Below are positions 19,420-27,034 of a stretch of 49,492 bases of DNA, piece after piece; positions within the stretch are counted from its first letter, which is position 1; each line of letters starts with the position of its first letter. The DNA comes from Methanobacteriota archaeon (GTDB lineage: Archaea > Methanobacteriota > Methanobacteria > Methanobacteriales > Methanobacteriaceae): the NCBI GenBank assembly GCA_016874685.1, contig VGTM01000003.1:1-49492 (forward strand). The letters are read 5' to 3'. The translations under genes and the position numbers were made by a program. The notes below the pieces were generated by a model. The model worked only from the letters and a program-made list of their open reading frames with translations. It did not search any database and was not told the DNA's origin.

Positions 19420-19944
19420 AGGAAACCCAAATTTTTTAAGATTAACATTCGTTTTAAAAACTCCCTGTTTATCTCTCTTTTCCCAAGATTGTTATTAACC
19501 AAAACAGATGGTCTTAGGTCATATATAAATTTGTCGATCTTTAACATCGATGAAATTGACCGGAACTAAGTTACCTTATACCAATATATAAATGTTTTGG
19601 ATCTGAATTATATAACCCAAATTTCAATCTGATCGCTCATTTAGTTGAAAAAAACTGTTTTTAACAAATTTGGGTATTATTAATTCTGATTTGAGTTTAT
19701 TCAGATAATATACCGTAAAAAAATAATCAATTAATAATCTTTCATTTCTTTGATATATGTATTAACTGTTAAATGAAAATCAAGTCTTAGATATATAAAA
19801 TCTTATTTATAAACTCATATTTTGATTTTCAGGCTTTTTTTGTTTGTTAATTAAAAAAAATTACTTTTGAACTTCTCATTTTTATTATAGTGATTTTAAA
19901 AAACATAAAAATATTTATATAGTCTGAACCTAAAACCATGGTAT
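19420..19944. other. Intergenic region between transporter and tRNA-Gly genes
   Basis: 525 bp without a gene. Minus-strand TATA-like boxes near 19517-19528 and 19580-19590 could drive the DASS gene. TTTATATA at 19914-19921 is the box for the tRNA-Gly pair. The remainder is AT-rich. Confidence 0.5.
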
Positions 19945-20019
<75 letters not shown>

Positions 20020-20028
20020 CGATATTTT

Positions 20029-20102
20029 GCGGCTGTAGTCTAGTCTGGTTAGGACTCGGGCCTTCCAAGCCCGCGACCCGGGTTCAAATCCCGGCAGCCG
20101 CA
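20029..20102 (+). tRNA. tRNA-Gly (anticodon TCC)
   Basis: Acceptor GCGGCTG pairs with CAGCCGC; the anticodon stem CGGGC/GCCCG encloses CTTCCAA, giving TCC for GGA/GGG codons. T arm identical to the upstream tRNA-Gly. Only 10 bp separate the two and no second promoter box is seen, so they are likely one transcript. Confidence 0.97.
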
Positions 20103-20166
20103 TTTAAAGCATTTTTATTTTTAAATTTTTAATTTTATAATCTTAATTCTTAAATTTTTTAAAGTT

Positions 20167-20568
20167 TTATACTGGAATTAATATTCCAGCAGCTACTAAT
20201 CTACAGATATCTGTTTTTGTAATTACCCCTACAGGCTTTTCATATTCCAAAACCAATAATCCCGATATATCTGCTCTTAACATCAAATTCGCAGCGTCTT
20301 CTATTCTGTCGTCTGCAGATATGATTATAAGATCCTCTATCATTATATCAACAACTCTTATGTCTTCTATATCACTTGTTCTAGGTTTAAGACTTCCCAG
20401 AGTACCTATAAGATCAGTGTAAGAGACTACTCCAATTGGTTTTTCATTCTCATCCAAAACAAACAGTCTTCTTACACCATTTTTGTACATTTTCTCAAAG
20501 GCTTCCAGAGGTTTTGTGAATGGACTAACTGTTATAACACCCGGGTTCATAGCTTCTTTAACTTTCAT
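20167..20568 (-). CDS. CBS-domain protein
   Basis: A 133-residue cytoplasmic protein made of two CBS repeats (about 1-58 and 68-133), with the repeat signatures RRLFVLDENEKPIGVVSYTDLI and ISGLLVLEYEKPVGVITKTDIC. Stand-alone CBS pairs usually bind adenosine nucleotides or SAM and regulate a partner; the partner cannot be told here. ATG at 20568 follows GGAGTGAT. Divergent from nikR, with a shared upstream region. Confidence 0.9.
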   Translation of the reverse strand: MKVKEAMNPGVITVSPFTKPLEAFEKMYKNGVRRLFVLDENEKPIGVVSYTDLIGTLGSLKPRTSDIEDIRVVDIMIEDLIIISADDRIEDAANLMLRADISGLLVLEYEKPVGVITKTDICRLVAAGILIPV

Positions 20569-20690
20569 TCTATCACTCCAATGGTTGAATAATTATATAT
20601 AATATTACTGCTAATATTATTTATCTAATTGATGATTAATTTTGCGGGATAATCGTTAATATTATATATACTAATTTAGTCATTGTATTA

Positions 20691-20726
20691 TTGTCCTCTG
20701 GGAACAATATTGTTCTAGAAGGACAA
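20691..20726. promoter_or_regulatory. 36-bp imperfect palindrome upstream of nikR
   Basis: TTGTCCT...AGGACAA arms flank a perfect inner palindrome GAACAATATTGTTC; 28 of 36 positions are symmetric. It ends two bases before the nikR TATA box (20729-20736), where a bound repressor would block TBP/TFB. The two-tier symmetry suits a tetrameric ribbon-helix-helix protein such as NikR. Autoregulation by NikR is inferred. Confidence 0.6.
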
Positions 20727-20728
20727 CA

Positions 20729-20736
20729 TTTAAATA
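20729..20736 (+). promoter_or_regulatory. TATA box of nikR
   Basis: TTTAAATA lies about 45 bp before the nikR ATG, giving a predicted short leader of about 20 nt that includes GGGGGAAAATT as ribosome binding site. Confidence 0.45.
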
Positions 20737-20780
20737 CTATCAATATGTAATATTATCTTAAGTAATAATGGGGGAAAATT

Positions 20781-21206
20781 ATGATGAGAATTAGTATGTC
20801 TTTGCCCAAAAAACTTTTACATGAATTCGATGAGGTTTTAAAAGATAGAGGATATCAATCAAGGTCTAAAGGGATTAGAGATGCTCTTAAAGACTATATT
20901 GTACGATATCAGTGGATGAATGAGATGGAAGGTGAAAGAGTAGGTATTGTCGCCGTAATATATGATCATCACTACACTGATGTTATGGAAGATCTAACAG
21001 ATATCCAGCATGACTACAGAAAATACATAAACGCAGTTATGCACGTGCACATGAGCGAAAAATATTGTCTTGAGGTCATCGTGGTTAAAGGGGATGTAAA
21101 ATACATTCGCAGTTTTACAGAGAAGATCATGAGACTTAAAGGCGTTGAACATGTGCGGCTTACAAGCACAGCAGTTGGAGAAAATATTGAACTTGAAGCT
21201 GATTAG
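20781..21206 (+). CDS. nikR: Nickel-responsive regulator NikR
   Basis: Ribbon-helix-helix repressor with a C-terminal ACT-like nickel sensor domain, 141 residues. The N-terminal strand MMRISMSLPKKLL and helix EFDEVLKDRGYQSRSKGIRDALKDY form the DNA-binding unit. High-affinity nickel ligands are all present with one-residue offset from E. coli numbering: His77 (IQHDY), His88 and His90 (MHVHM) and Cys96 (KYC). It leads a unit with a methyltransferase and a hydrogenase maturation protease. A large palindrome precedes its promoter. Confidence 0.94.
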   Translation: MMRISMSLPKKLLHEFDEVLKDRGYQSRSKGIRDALKDYIVRYQWMNEMEGERVGIVAVIYDHHYTDVMEDLTDIQHDYRKYINAVMHVHMSEKYCLEVIVVKGDVKYIRSFTEKIMRLKGVEHVRLTSTAVGENIELEAD

Positions 21207-21987
21207 TGTAAGTTCTTATCATCAAAATCTTTTATCTGACTGGGAAAGATTGACAGGATTCCACGAAGCCATAAAAAAAAATGCAAAGGGAATCGTATAT
21301 GATATAGGAGCCGGAACAGGTATATTTTCCGTTATGATGGCTCCGTTTGTTGATTTTATTTACACTGTAGAGATAGATCCTAAAGTGGCAGAATGTGCAA
21401 GATGGAATCTCAGGTCTTTTAAAAACGTATCTGTAATCAATAAAGATGTGAAAGAATTTTCTTTTCCAAAGAAGGCAGATTTAATAATATGTGAAATGTT
21501 AGATACTGCTTTGATTGAAGAAGAACAGGTTACAGTAATAAATTCTCTTTTGAAGTATTTAAAAAAAGATGGAGAAATGATTCCAAAAAAGCTAATAAAT
21601 GGTGCTGAACCTGTTTTTATGAATGCAGAAAATATTTGTTATGAATGTGATGAACGCCCTAATCATGATGTACTGGGCAATATGACAATTTATGGTGAAG
21701 TTGATTTTAAAAATGAAATTGAAGAAGAAGTGGACGTAAAACTGGAATTTGAGATAAATAAAGATGGAATTTTATCCGGTATCAAAATCATAAGTTTTAC
21801 TCTGCTTGCTTCAGATATAATCTGTGGACCCACACCAATGCTCAACCCACCTTTATTTGTTCCTACCGATAAAATTAAGGTAGAGAGGGGAGATACAATA
21901 GAAATTAATTTGAGTTACATTATGGGTGGTGGATTAGATAGCATTAGAACCGAAATTACAAAAATTTTTAGGAGATCCTGTAAATAA
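21187..21987 (+). CDS. Class I SAM methyltransferase, PRMT-like
   Basis: A 266-residue SAM-dependent methyltransferase: motif I YDIGAGTGIFSVMMA, acidic motif VEIDP, and CEMLDTALIEEEQ, which resembles the double-E loop of protein arginine methyltransferases. The C-terminal half is a beta-rich region (about 150-266) as in PRMTs. Substrate unknown. The open frame extends to 21145, but the TTG at 21187 follows GGAG by six bases and starts near the end of nikR (20-bp overlap); TTG 21193 is an alternative. Co-transcription with nikR and a hydrogenase protease hints at a nickel-enzyme link. Confidence 0.75.
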   Translation: MNLKLISVSSYHQNLLSDWERLTGFHEAIKKNAKGIVYDIGAGTGIFSVMMAPFVDFIYTVEIDPKVAECARWNLRSFKNVSVINKDVKEFSFPKKADLIICEMLDTALIEEEQVTVINSLLKYLKKDGEMIPKKLINGAEPVFMNAENICYECDERPNHDVLGNMTIYGEVDFKNEIEEEVDVKLEFEINKDGILSGIKIISFTLLASDIICGPTPMLNPPLFVPTDKIKVERGDTIEINLSYIMGGGLDSIRTEITKIFRRSCK

Positions 21988-21997
21988 TAGAAAACTG

Positions 21998-22438
21998 GTG
22001 ATTTTGGGCATTGGAAATGAGTTGAGGGGCGATGATGCCCTTGGATCCATCATAGCCAGAAATTTATCTGAATTATTAAATTTACATGAAAATATTATAG
22101 TTATTGATGGAGGCATGGTGCCTGAGAACTTCACAGGTTTGATAAGAAGGGAGGATCCCACCCATGTGATTCTCATTGATGCAGTGGACATGAAAAAGAA
22201 GCCGGGATATATTCGAATTGTTGAAAAAAGCGAAATTGCGGAATATAATTTATCAACACATGCAATGCCTCTCTCTTTTTTTATTACTTATCTGGAATCT
22301 TCAACTGATGCCGAAATAGTTCTCATTGGAATTCAGCCAAAAAACATGGATATATCACAGTATCTTTCTAAAGAAGTCAAAAAAAGTATTGAAACTGTTG
22401 TTGATATACTCCAAAGTGTATCTAAGATTTATTATTAA
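21998..22438 (+). CDS. Hydrogenase maturation protease (HycI/HyaD family)
   Basis: Endopeptidase that removes the C-terminal extension of a [NiFe]-hydrogenase large subunit after nickel insertion. The 146-residue protein has the signature GIGNELRGDDALG, the second acidic site LIDAVDM and a His at STHAMPLSF, the three nickel-probing positions. GTG at 21998 is the first usable start; AGGAG at the end of the preceding gene is about 24 nt away, so the start is not certain. It follows the methyltransferase by 10 bp. Which hydrogenase it serves cannot be decided from this window. Confidence 0.9.
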   Translation: MILGIGNELRGDDALGSIIARNLSELLNLHENIIVIDGGMVPENFTGLIRREDPTHVILIDAVDMKKKPGYIRIVEKSEIAEYNLSTHAMPLSFFITYLESSTDAEIVLIGIQPKNMDISQYLSKEVKKSIETVVDILQSVSKIYY

Positions 22439-22530
22439 ATGAAATTTACTCTCATTTTCTATGATTTGATCATAATTAGATTTACCCATGATTTATTGAC
22501 TATTAATTATCATTAGGGATAACACAAATA

Positions 22531-22538
22531 TTTATATA
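22531..22538 (+). promoter_or_regulatory. Strong TATA-like box upstream of the pseudomurein cluster
   Basis: TTTATATA at 22531 is the best box in the 299-bp gap before the ATP-grasp gene and would give a leader of about 180 nt. A second box, GGATATATAG at 22656-22665, would give a leader of about 50 nt. Neither can be preferred by reading alone; no other gene is seen in the gap. Confidence 0.4.
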
Positions 22539-22737
22539 TAAAGATAATATTTTCAATTATTGAGATATTTTTTAAAAACGAGATAAGGATTTTTACTTGC
22601 TATAATTTAAAAATCGTGGATTTTAAAGATTTTCAAATTATTCATTGACTAAATGGGATATATAGCACAAAATAAAAATAAGAAGATTATAATCACCATT
22701 ATCAATAGTGTCAATAAAACAGCTTTCCAGTGATATA

Positions 22738-23844
22738 ATGAAAATATTATTTATAGGGGCGAGACTTTTCGACGATGTCGCTATGTATGCTAAAGAGGAG
22801 GGGATTACAACTATTTTAACAGAGTCCAACCCAAAATCGCCCAACCTGAATCTTTCAGATATTCATTATATAGTTCCCAGAGGAATGGAATATCCAAAGG
22901 ATATAGCAATAAAAGAAGATGTGGATGCTGTTGTCCCGCTTATAGGAGTAGACAAACCTCTTGTTGAGATTGCAAGGCTTAAAGAAGAGTTGGAAAATGT
23001 CTATGATTTGCCTGTGGTTGCATCAGGGATCGAAACAGCACAGATATCCATAGATAAATTTAAGACAAAGGAATTCTTGATTAAAAATGGAATTAAGACC
23101 CCAAAATGTAGAAAAATTTCAAGAAACAGCTTAAAACCCGAATCTTACCCTCTTGTATTAAAGCAACGTGAAGGTCAGGGCGGGAGTGGTTTAAAGATTG
23201 TATCCTCTGCCAGTGAATTAGAAACCTATTTCAAAGATTATAATGAAGCTATAGCCGAAGAATTTATGGATGGATTTGAGATTTCTGTTGAAGTTTTAAG
23301 ATGGAGGGATGAATCTATCCCTTTAGTCCCGGTATACAAAGGGAAAACCACTATGGAAGGTTTTCATCCTCTTAAAAAGACAAAAACAGCACCGGCAGAC
23401 ATAGATGGTTTGGATAATGAGTATCTAAGAAGTTTAGCCAACAAAGTAACCATAATTCTCGGTGCTGAAGGAAATACAGATGTTGACATGATATGTGATA
23501 TGAGAACACAAGATACTTATGTTATAGAGATGAATACAAGACCAAGTGGTACTAGATATCTTACAACTGCTTCAACAAACATAAATCCAATGCATGAACT
23601 GGTAAATATGGCTTCAGGTACGTGGAGTGTTAAAAAAATTAAAAAACAAATGGAAAATAATTTTTCTCTGGAGATACCTGTTGGTAATTATAGTACCAGT
23701 AAAGATCATCCAAAATATTTTTCTACTGAAAACTCATGGATATTACATGGTCTAGAAAATTTTCAGAGAATAACCATAAGAGCTAAAAATGCCACCGAAG
23801 CATTTGAGATGGCAAAGAAATTAAATATAAAGGTGATTAATTGA
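22738..23844 (+). CDS. ATP-grasp ligase of the pseudomurein cluster (CarB-like)
   Basis: A 368-residue ATP-grasp enzyme, which joins a carboxylate to an amine through an acyl phosphate. Visible: N-terminal pre-ATP-grasp Rossmann fold (MKILFIGARLFDDVAMYA), the ATP-binding loop KQREGQGGSGLKIV (about 149-162) and metal-binding VIEMNTRPSG (about 270-280). Start set at ATG 22738 behind CAGTGAT; an in-frame ATG-less extension to 22708 is unlikely. It overlaps the MraY-like gene by 4 bp, implying coupling. CarB-like ATP-grasp genes are reported in archaeal pseudomurein clusters; the amino acid substrate is unknown. Confidence 0.82.
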   Translation: MKILFIGARLFDDVAMYAKEEGITTILTESNPKSPNLNLSDIHYIVPRGMEYPKDIAIKEDVDAVVPLIGVDKPLVEIARLKEELENVYDLPVVASGIETAQISIDKFKTKEFLIKNGIKTPKCRKISRNSLKPESYPLVLKQREGQGGSGLKIVSSASELETYFKDYNEAIAEEFMDGFEISVEVLRWRDESIPLVPVYKGKTTMEGFHPLKKTKTAPADIDGLDNEYLRSLANKVTIILGAEGNTDVDMICDMRTQDTYVIEMNTRPSGTRYLTTASTNINPMHELVNMASGTWSVKKIKKQMENNFSLEIPVGNYSTSKDHPKYFSTENSWILHGLENFQRITIRAKNATEAFEMAKKLNIKVIN

Positions 23845-24920
23845 CTGATGTTATAATGGAAATTATTATATTCATTATCGCGTTTGTATCCACTCTATTA
23901 TTTACTATCTTTGTGCGGAAAGCATTAAAATTTGCAGAAATTACTGACAATCCTACGATATCAGAACATCGTCATAAGGCTGGAACTCCAACAATGGGAG
24001 GATTAGCTATTTTATTAGGAATCCTTTTAACTACTTGCTTTTATTTTACAAATAAAAATATGATTATAACAACTATGATGATGATGGCCGGCGGGTTATT
24101 TGGGATTATGGATGATCTCATTGGACTTAAACCTAAAGAATTTCAAAAAGTGGTTAAAAATATTTATTCAGATTCAGTATATATAGGTAAATTAACCTTA
24201 AAAGTTGGTGAAGAGGCAAGAGTTGCAACAGCTAAGGCAAAAAGGGATCTGAAAAAACTTTTAGCGGAAGGGAAGGTTGAAATAATTGGGAAGGTTCCAG
24301 TAAAGAAGGGAGCGAAGGAAAGGCAGAAAATATTCGTTCACTTTGTAATTAGTTTATTTTTAATTGCAACTGGAGCTGCTGGTTCAACCATCTTAGGATT
24401 TAATCTGGGTATTTTTGCAATTCCTGTCATTATATTTGGAATCATAGGTTCAATAAATGTAGTTAATCTAATAGATGGTATGGATGGCCTTGCACCTGGT
24501 ATTCTTGCAATTGCATCGGCAGCATCCGCTATTTTTTCGATTTTAAATGGGAATATTAATGCATCTCTTCCTTTTATAGCAATTTCAGGTGCTTGTTTTG
24601 CCTTTCTGATTTTCAACAGATATCCGGCAACAATAATTATGGGTGATACAGGATCAATAGCCCTGGGAGCAGGTTATGCTACCGCAGCTATTTTAGGAAA
24701 TATAATATTATTTTCCATGGTTGCACTTACAGTCCCAATCATTTCAGTCATGATAAGCCTCCTTTACAGATTAGGCATCATAAAATTAGCTGTGGAACCT
24801 TTACACCATACTTTACACTACAGAGGATTATCAGAGAGAAAGATAACTTTTATTTATTGGATGATTACCTTGGTCGTATCAATCGCTACTATTTATTTAT
24901 TTAAAGTCCTAAGTTTGTAG
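23841..24920 (+). CDS. MraY-like glycosyl-phosphate transferase
   Basis: Polytopic enzyme of the MraY/WecA family, expected to move a phospho-sugar peptide onto the lipid carrier in pseudomurein synthesis. The catalytic motifs are present: MDDLIGL (about 90-96), NVVNLIDGMDGLAPG (about 205-219), IMGDTGSIALG and the C-terminal LHHTLHYRGLSE. About ten membrane segments. Between the DD motif and the next helix is an insertion of roughly 65 charged residues (about 97-165) not found in bacterial MraY. TTG at 23841 overlaps the preceding stop and has GGTGAT upstream; ATG 23856 is the alternative. Confidence 0.88.
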   Translation: MTDVIMEIIIFIIAFVSTLLFTIFVRKALKFAEITDNPTISEHRHKAGTPTMGGLAILLGILLTTCFYFTNKNMIITTMMMMAGGLFGIMDDLIGLKPKEFQKVVKNIYSDSVYIGKLTLKVGEEARVATAKAKRDLKKLLAEGKVEIIGKVPVKKGAKERQKIFVHFVISLFLIATGAAGSTILGFNLGIFAIPVIIFGIIGSINVVNLIDGMDGLAPGILAIASAASAIFSILNGNINASLPFIAISGACFAFLIFNRYPATIIMGDTGSIALGAGYATAAILGNIILFSMVALTVPIISVMISLLYRLGIIKLAVEPLHHTLHYRGLSERKITFIYWMITLVVSIATIYLFKVLSL

Positions 24921-24954
24921 AGATAGTTTGTAGAATACATAAAGAGTGAATTAG

Positions 24955-26376
24955 ATGAAAACATCTTATCTTGCCCAAAAAATAAATGGAAAGCTTATAG
25001 GCTCTGATAAAAGTATCGAAGGTATATTCAATATTTTAAGTCCTGCAAAAGGGGGTGATGTGGTAATAAGGCACTGGATAGATGAAAATGGTATAAAAAT
25101 GGCATCTGAAAGGGGAGTATCTTGTATCATTACAGAAGATCTCCGTGAAAATGCCTTAAAAATGGCCATTGAGTTGGATATACCCTTGATAATAATCCAT
25201 AAGATAGAATTTGCCAATGCATTTGCCATAAACTGGGCTGTTGAAAAATATGCTTCTGATTCTTTACGTGTTGTAGTAACTGGTACAAACGGAAAATCAA
25301 CTACGTCTCATATGATTTATTCAATCTTAAAGGAAGCAGACTACATAACCTACACCAACACAGACTCAAAATCTGAATTTAATACCCTAATTGATCCCAT
25401 GGTTTCCAAACAGATAGCAGAATTTGGAAAAAAAATAGAAGCAATGGTGATAGAAATATCTGAAGTTCAGGGATGGTTTGACAGGCTTATGGAAAACCAT
25501 GCGTTTATTATGACATCTTCAGTGGAACCCCAGGTGGTGGTAGTAACCAACGTTTCAATGGATCATATAGGTCTTGTAAACTCAATTGAAGAGATGTTTG
25601 ATGAAACATCCGGCGCTGTCAAGGCATTAAATGAAGGCTATGCAATTTTAAATTTTGATGATCCATTTGTTAGAAAGATGAAAAGTTTTACTGGTTCAGA
25701 TACAGAAGTTCTATTTTTTGGGAACAGAAATGAAGGTTCTGACATAGAGTTAAGAGATGAAGGAATTTTCTATAGGGGAGATATTATGATCAGTCTTGAA
25801 GATCTCCCCTTTAAAAGCCAGCATTTCATCGCCAATATCATGGCTGCAATAGGGGCTTCTATAGCTTTAGGGGTTGACAAAAAAATCATAAAAAAAGCTA
25901 TTTCATTATATAAACCCCTAAAAAGGAGATTTTCCATACTAAGTGAGAAGCCATTAATAATAGATGATTTTGCTCATAACCCGGCCGGTATATTGGCAAC
26001 CATTAAAAATGCAGTATCCATGGGAAATGGAAAGCTTTGTGTAGTCTCTGCTATTAGAGGTTCAAGAGGTGAGCCTATAAATAAGTTCAATGCTGAAGCT
26101 ATTGCAGATGGTCTTAGAAATTTTGATTATAAACTTGTAATTACAAATAGCAGCGATGTTGTGGACTCTGCCAACACAGTACTTAAAGAAGAAGAAAATA
26201 TTTTTATTGAAACATTAAAGGAGAGGAAGATAAACTATATTTTTCGTGATAAGCTGTATTTGGCTCTAGAATATGCTCTAAAATCTGCAGAAGTGGATGA
26301 TGTTATTTTATTGATTGGTGCGCAGGGTATGGATCCTGCAAAAGGAATCTTAAAAGAAATGAAGAGGATTAATTAA
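24955..26376 (+). CDS. Pseudomurein Mur ligase 1 (MurE/F-like)
   Basis: A 473-residue Mur ligase of three domains: N-terminal UDP-substrate domain with MurE/F-like GKLIGSDKSIEGI (1-95), central ATPase domain with P-loop GTNGKSTT (110-117) and DHIGLVNSIEEM, and C-terminal amino-acid domain with IIDDFAHNPAGI (about 340-351) and GAQGMDPAKG near the end. It should add one amino acid of the pseudomurein peptide; methanogen MurE homologues with solved structures belong to this group. It starts 34 bp after the MraY-like gene, behind GAGTGAATTAG. The amino acid cannot be assigned. Confidence 0.88.
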   Translation: MKTSYLAQKINGKLIGSDKSIEGIFNILSPAKGGDVVIRHWIDENGIKMASERGVSCIITEDLRENALKMAIELDIPLIIIHKIEFANAFAINWAVEKYASDSLRVVVTGTNGKSTTSHMIYSILKEADYITYTNTDSKSEFNTLIDPMVSKQIAEFGKKIEAMVIEISEVQGWFDRLMENHAFIMTSSVEPQVVVVTNVSMDHIGLVNSIEEMFDETSGAVKALNEGYAILNFDDPFVRKMKSFTGSDTEVLFFGNRNEGSDIELRDEGIFYRGDIMISLEDLPFKSQHFIANIMAAIGASIALGVDKKIIKKAISLYKPLKRRFSILSEKPLIIDDFAHNPAGILATIKNAVSMGNGKLCVVSAIRGSRGEPINKFNAEAIADGLRNFDYKLVITNSSDVVDSANTVLKEEENIFIETLKERKINYIFRDKLYLALEYALKSAEVDDVILLIGAQGMDPAKGILKEMKRIN

Positions 26377-27034
26377 CATAAAATTTTTTATTGGCCTTTA
26401 ATAAAGGATTCCATAAATGATAGAATAAAACTATTTTATAATATTTTATAAATATGAACAAAATTATAAAAATTATAAAAATCGAGGAAAAATACGAAAA
26501 ATCACATAATTTTGATTGGAATGCTCCATATATGTTTAATATTAGTTAAATAATATTGAATAATGATTTTAAGGTCATTTGCCAAAAATTATTGATTTAT
26601 ATAACATAATTTTGTTAATTAGGCCAGATGATTTTTTTTATGTTATTAGCTACACAAACTTTAACCATGAAACTGATAACTATATAAAACTTTAATGACG
26701 AAATTCTAAAAAACTGTATAAACAGTTATGTAAATGAATTTTTCTAGGAAAATCGCATAGAATTGTTATATCAACAAATTCAAGATAAAATCTTTTGGCT
26801 GATGAATAGGAGAATTTTAATGGTTTATTTCAGGAAAGTGACTTCCACAGCAAATTATATTCTAATAAAACTGAAAAAATATGTGAAAGACCGAGAAATG
26901 TTAGATTTTGGTACAAGATTATTTAATAATCATTTTATGTTTAATATTTATGATTTATTCAGGAGTCAGAGTATATATAATATGTTTTTAGATAGTTTAT
27001 TAGATAGTTAGAAGTTTTTAGGGAGGTAAAATAA
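26377..27034. other. 658-bp AT-rich gap inside the pseudomurein cluster
   Basis: No convincing gene. It contains a perfect inverted repeat AACTGT-ATAA-ACAGTT (26712-26727) next to a TATA-like CTATATAAAA (26684-26693), an open frame of 63 codons at 26821-27011 behind AGGAG, the probable promoter of the PLP gene (GTATATATAA at 26971-26980), and a repeated TTAGATAGTT just before its ribosome binding site. Confidence 0.45.
26971..26980 (+). promoter_or_regulatory. TATA box of the SelA-like PLP gene
   Basis: GTATATATAA is placed about 55 bp before the ATG at 27035, giving a leader of about 30 nt with GGGAGGT. This implies the PLP gene has its own promoter despite lying among mur ligases. Confidence 0.5.

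Noticed and set aside
21145-21186. Longer N terminus of the methyltransferase gene
   Set aside because: It lies wholly within nikR, has no ribosome binding site, and precedes the expected start of the fold.
26821-27011. 63-codon frame with AGGAG before its ATG
   Set aside because: No recognisable fold, Phe/Asn/Leu-rich as expected of AT-rich DNA, and the probable promoter of the next gene lies inside it. Kept only as part of the gap description.
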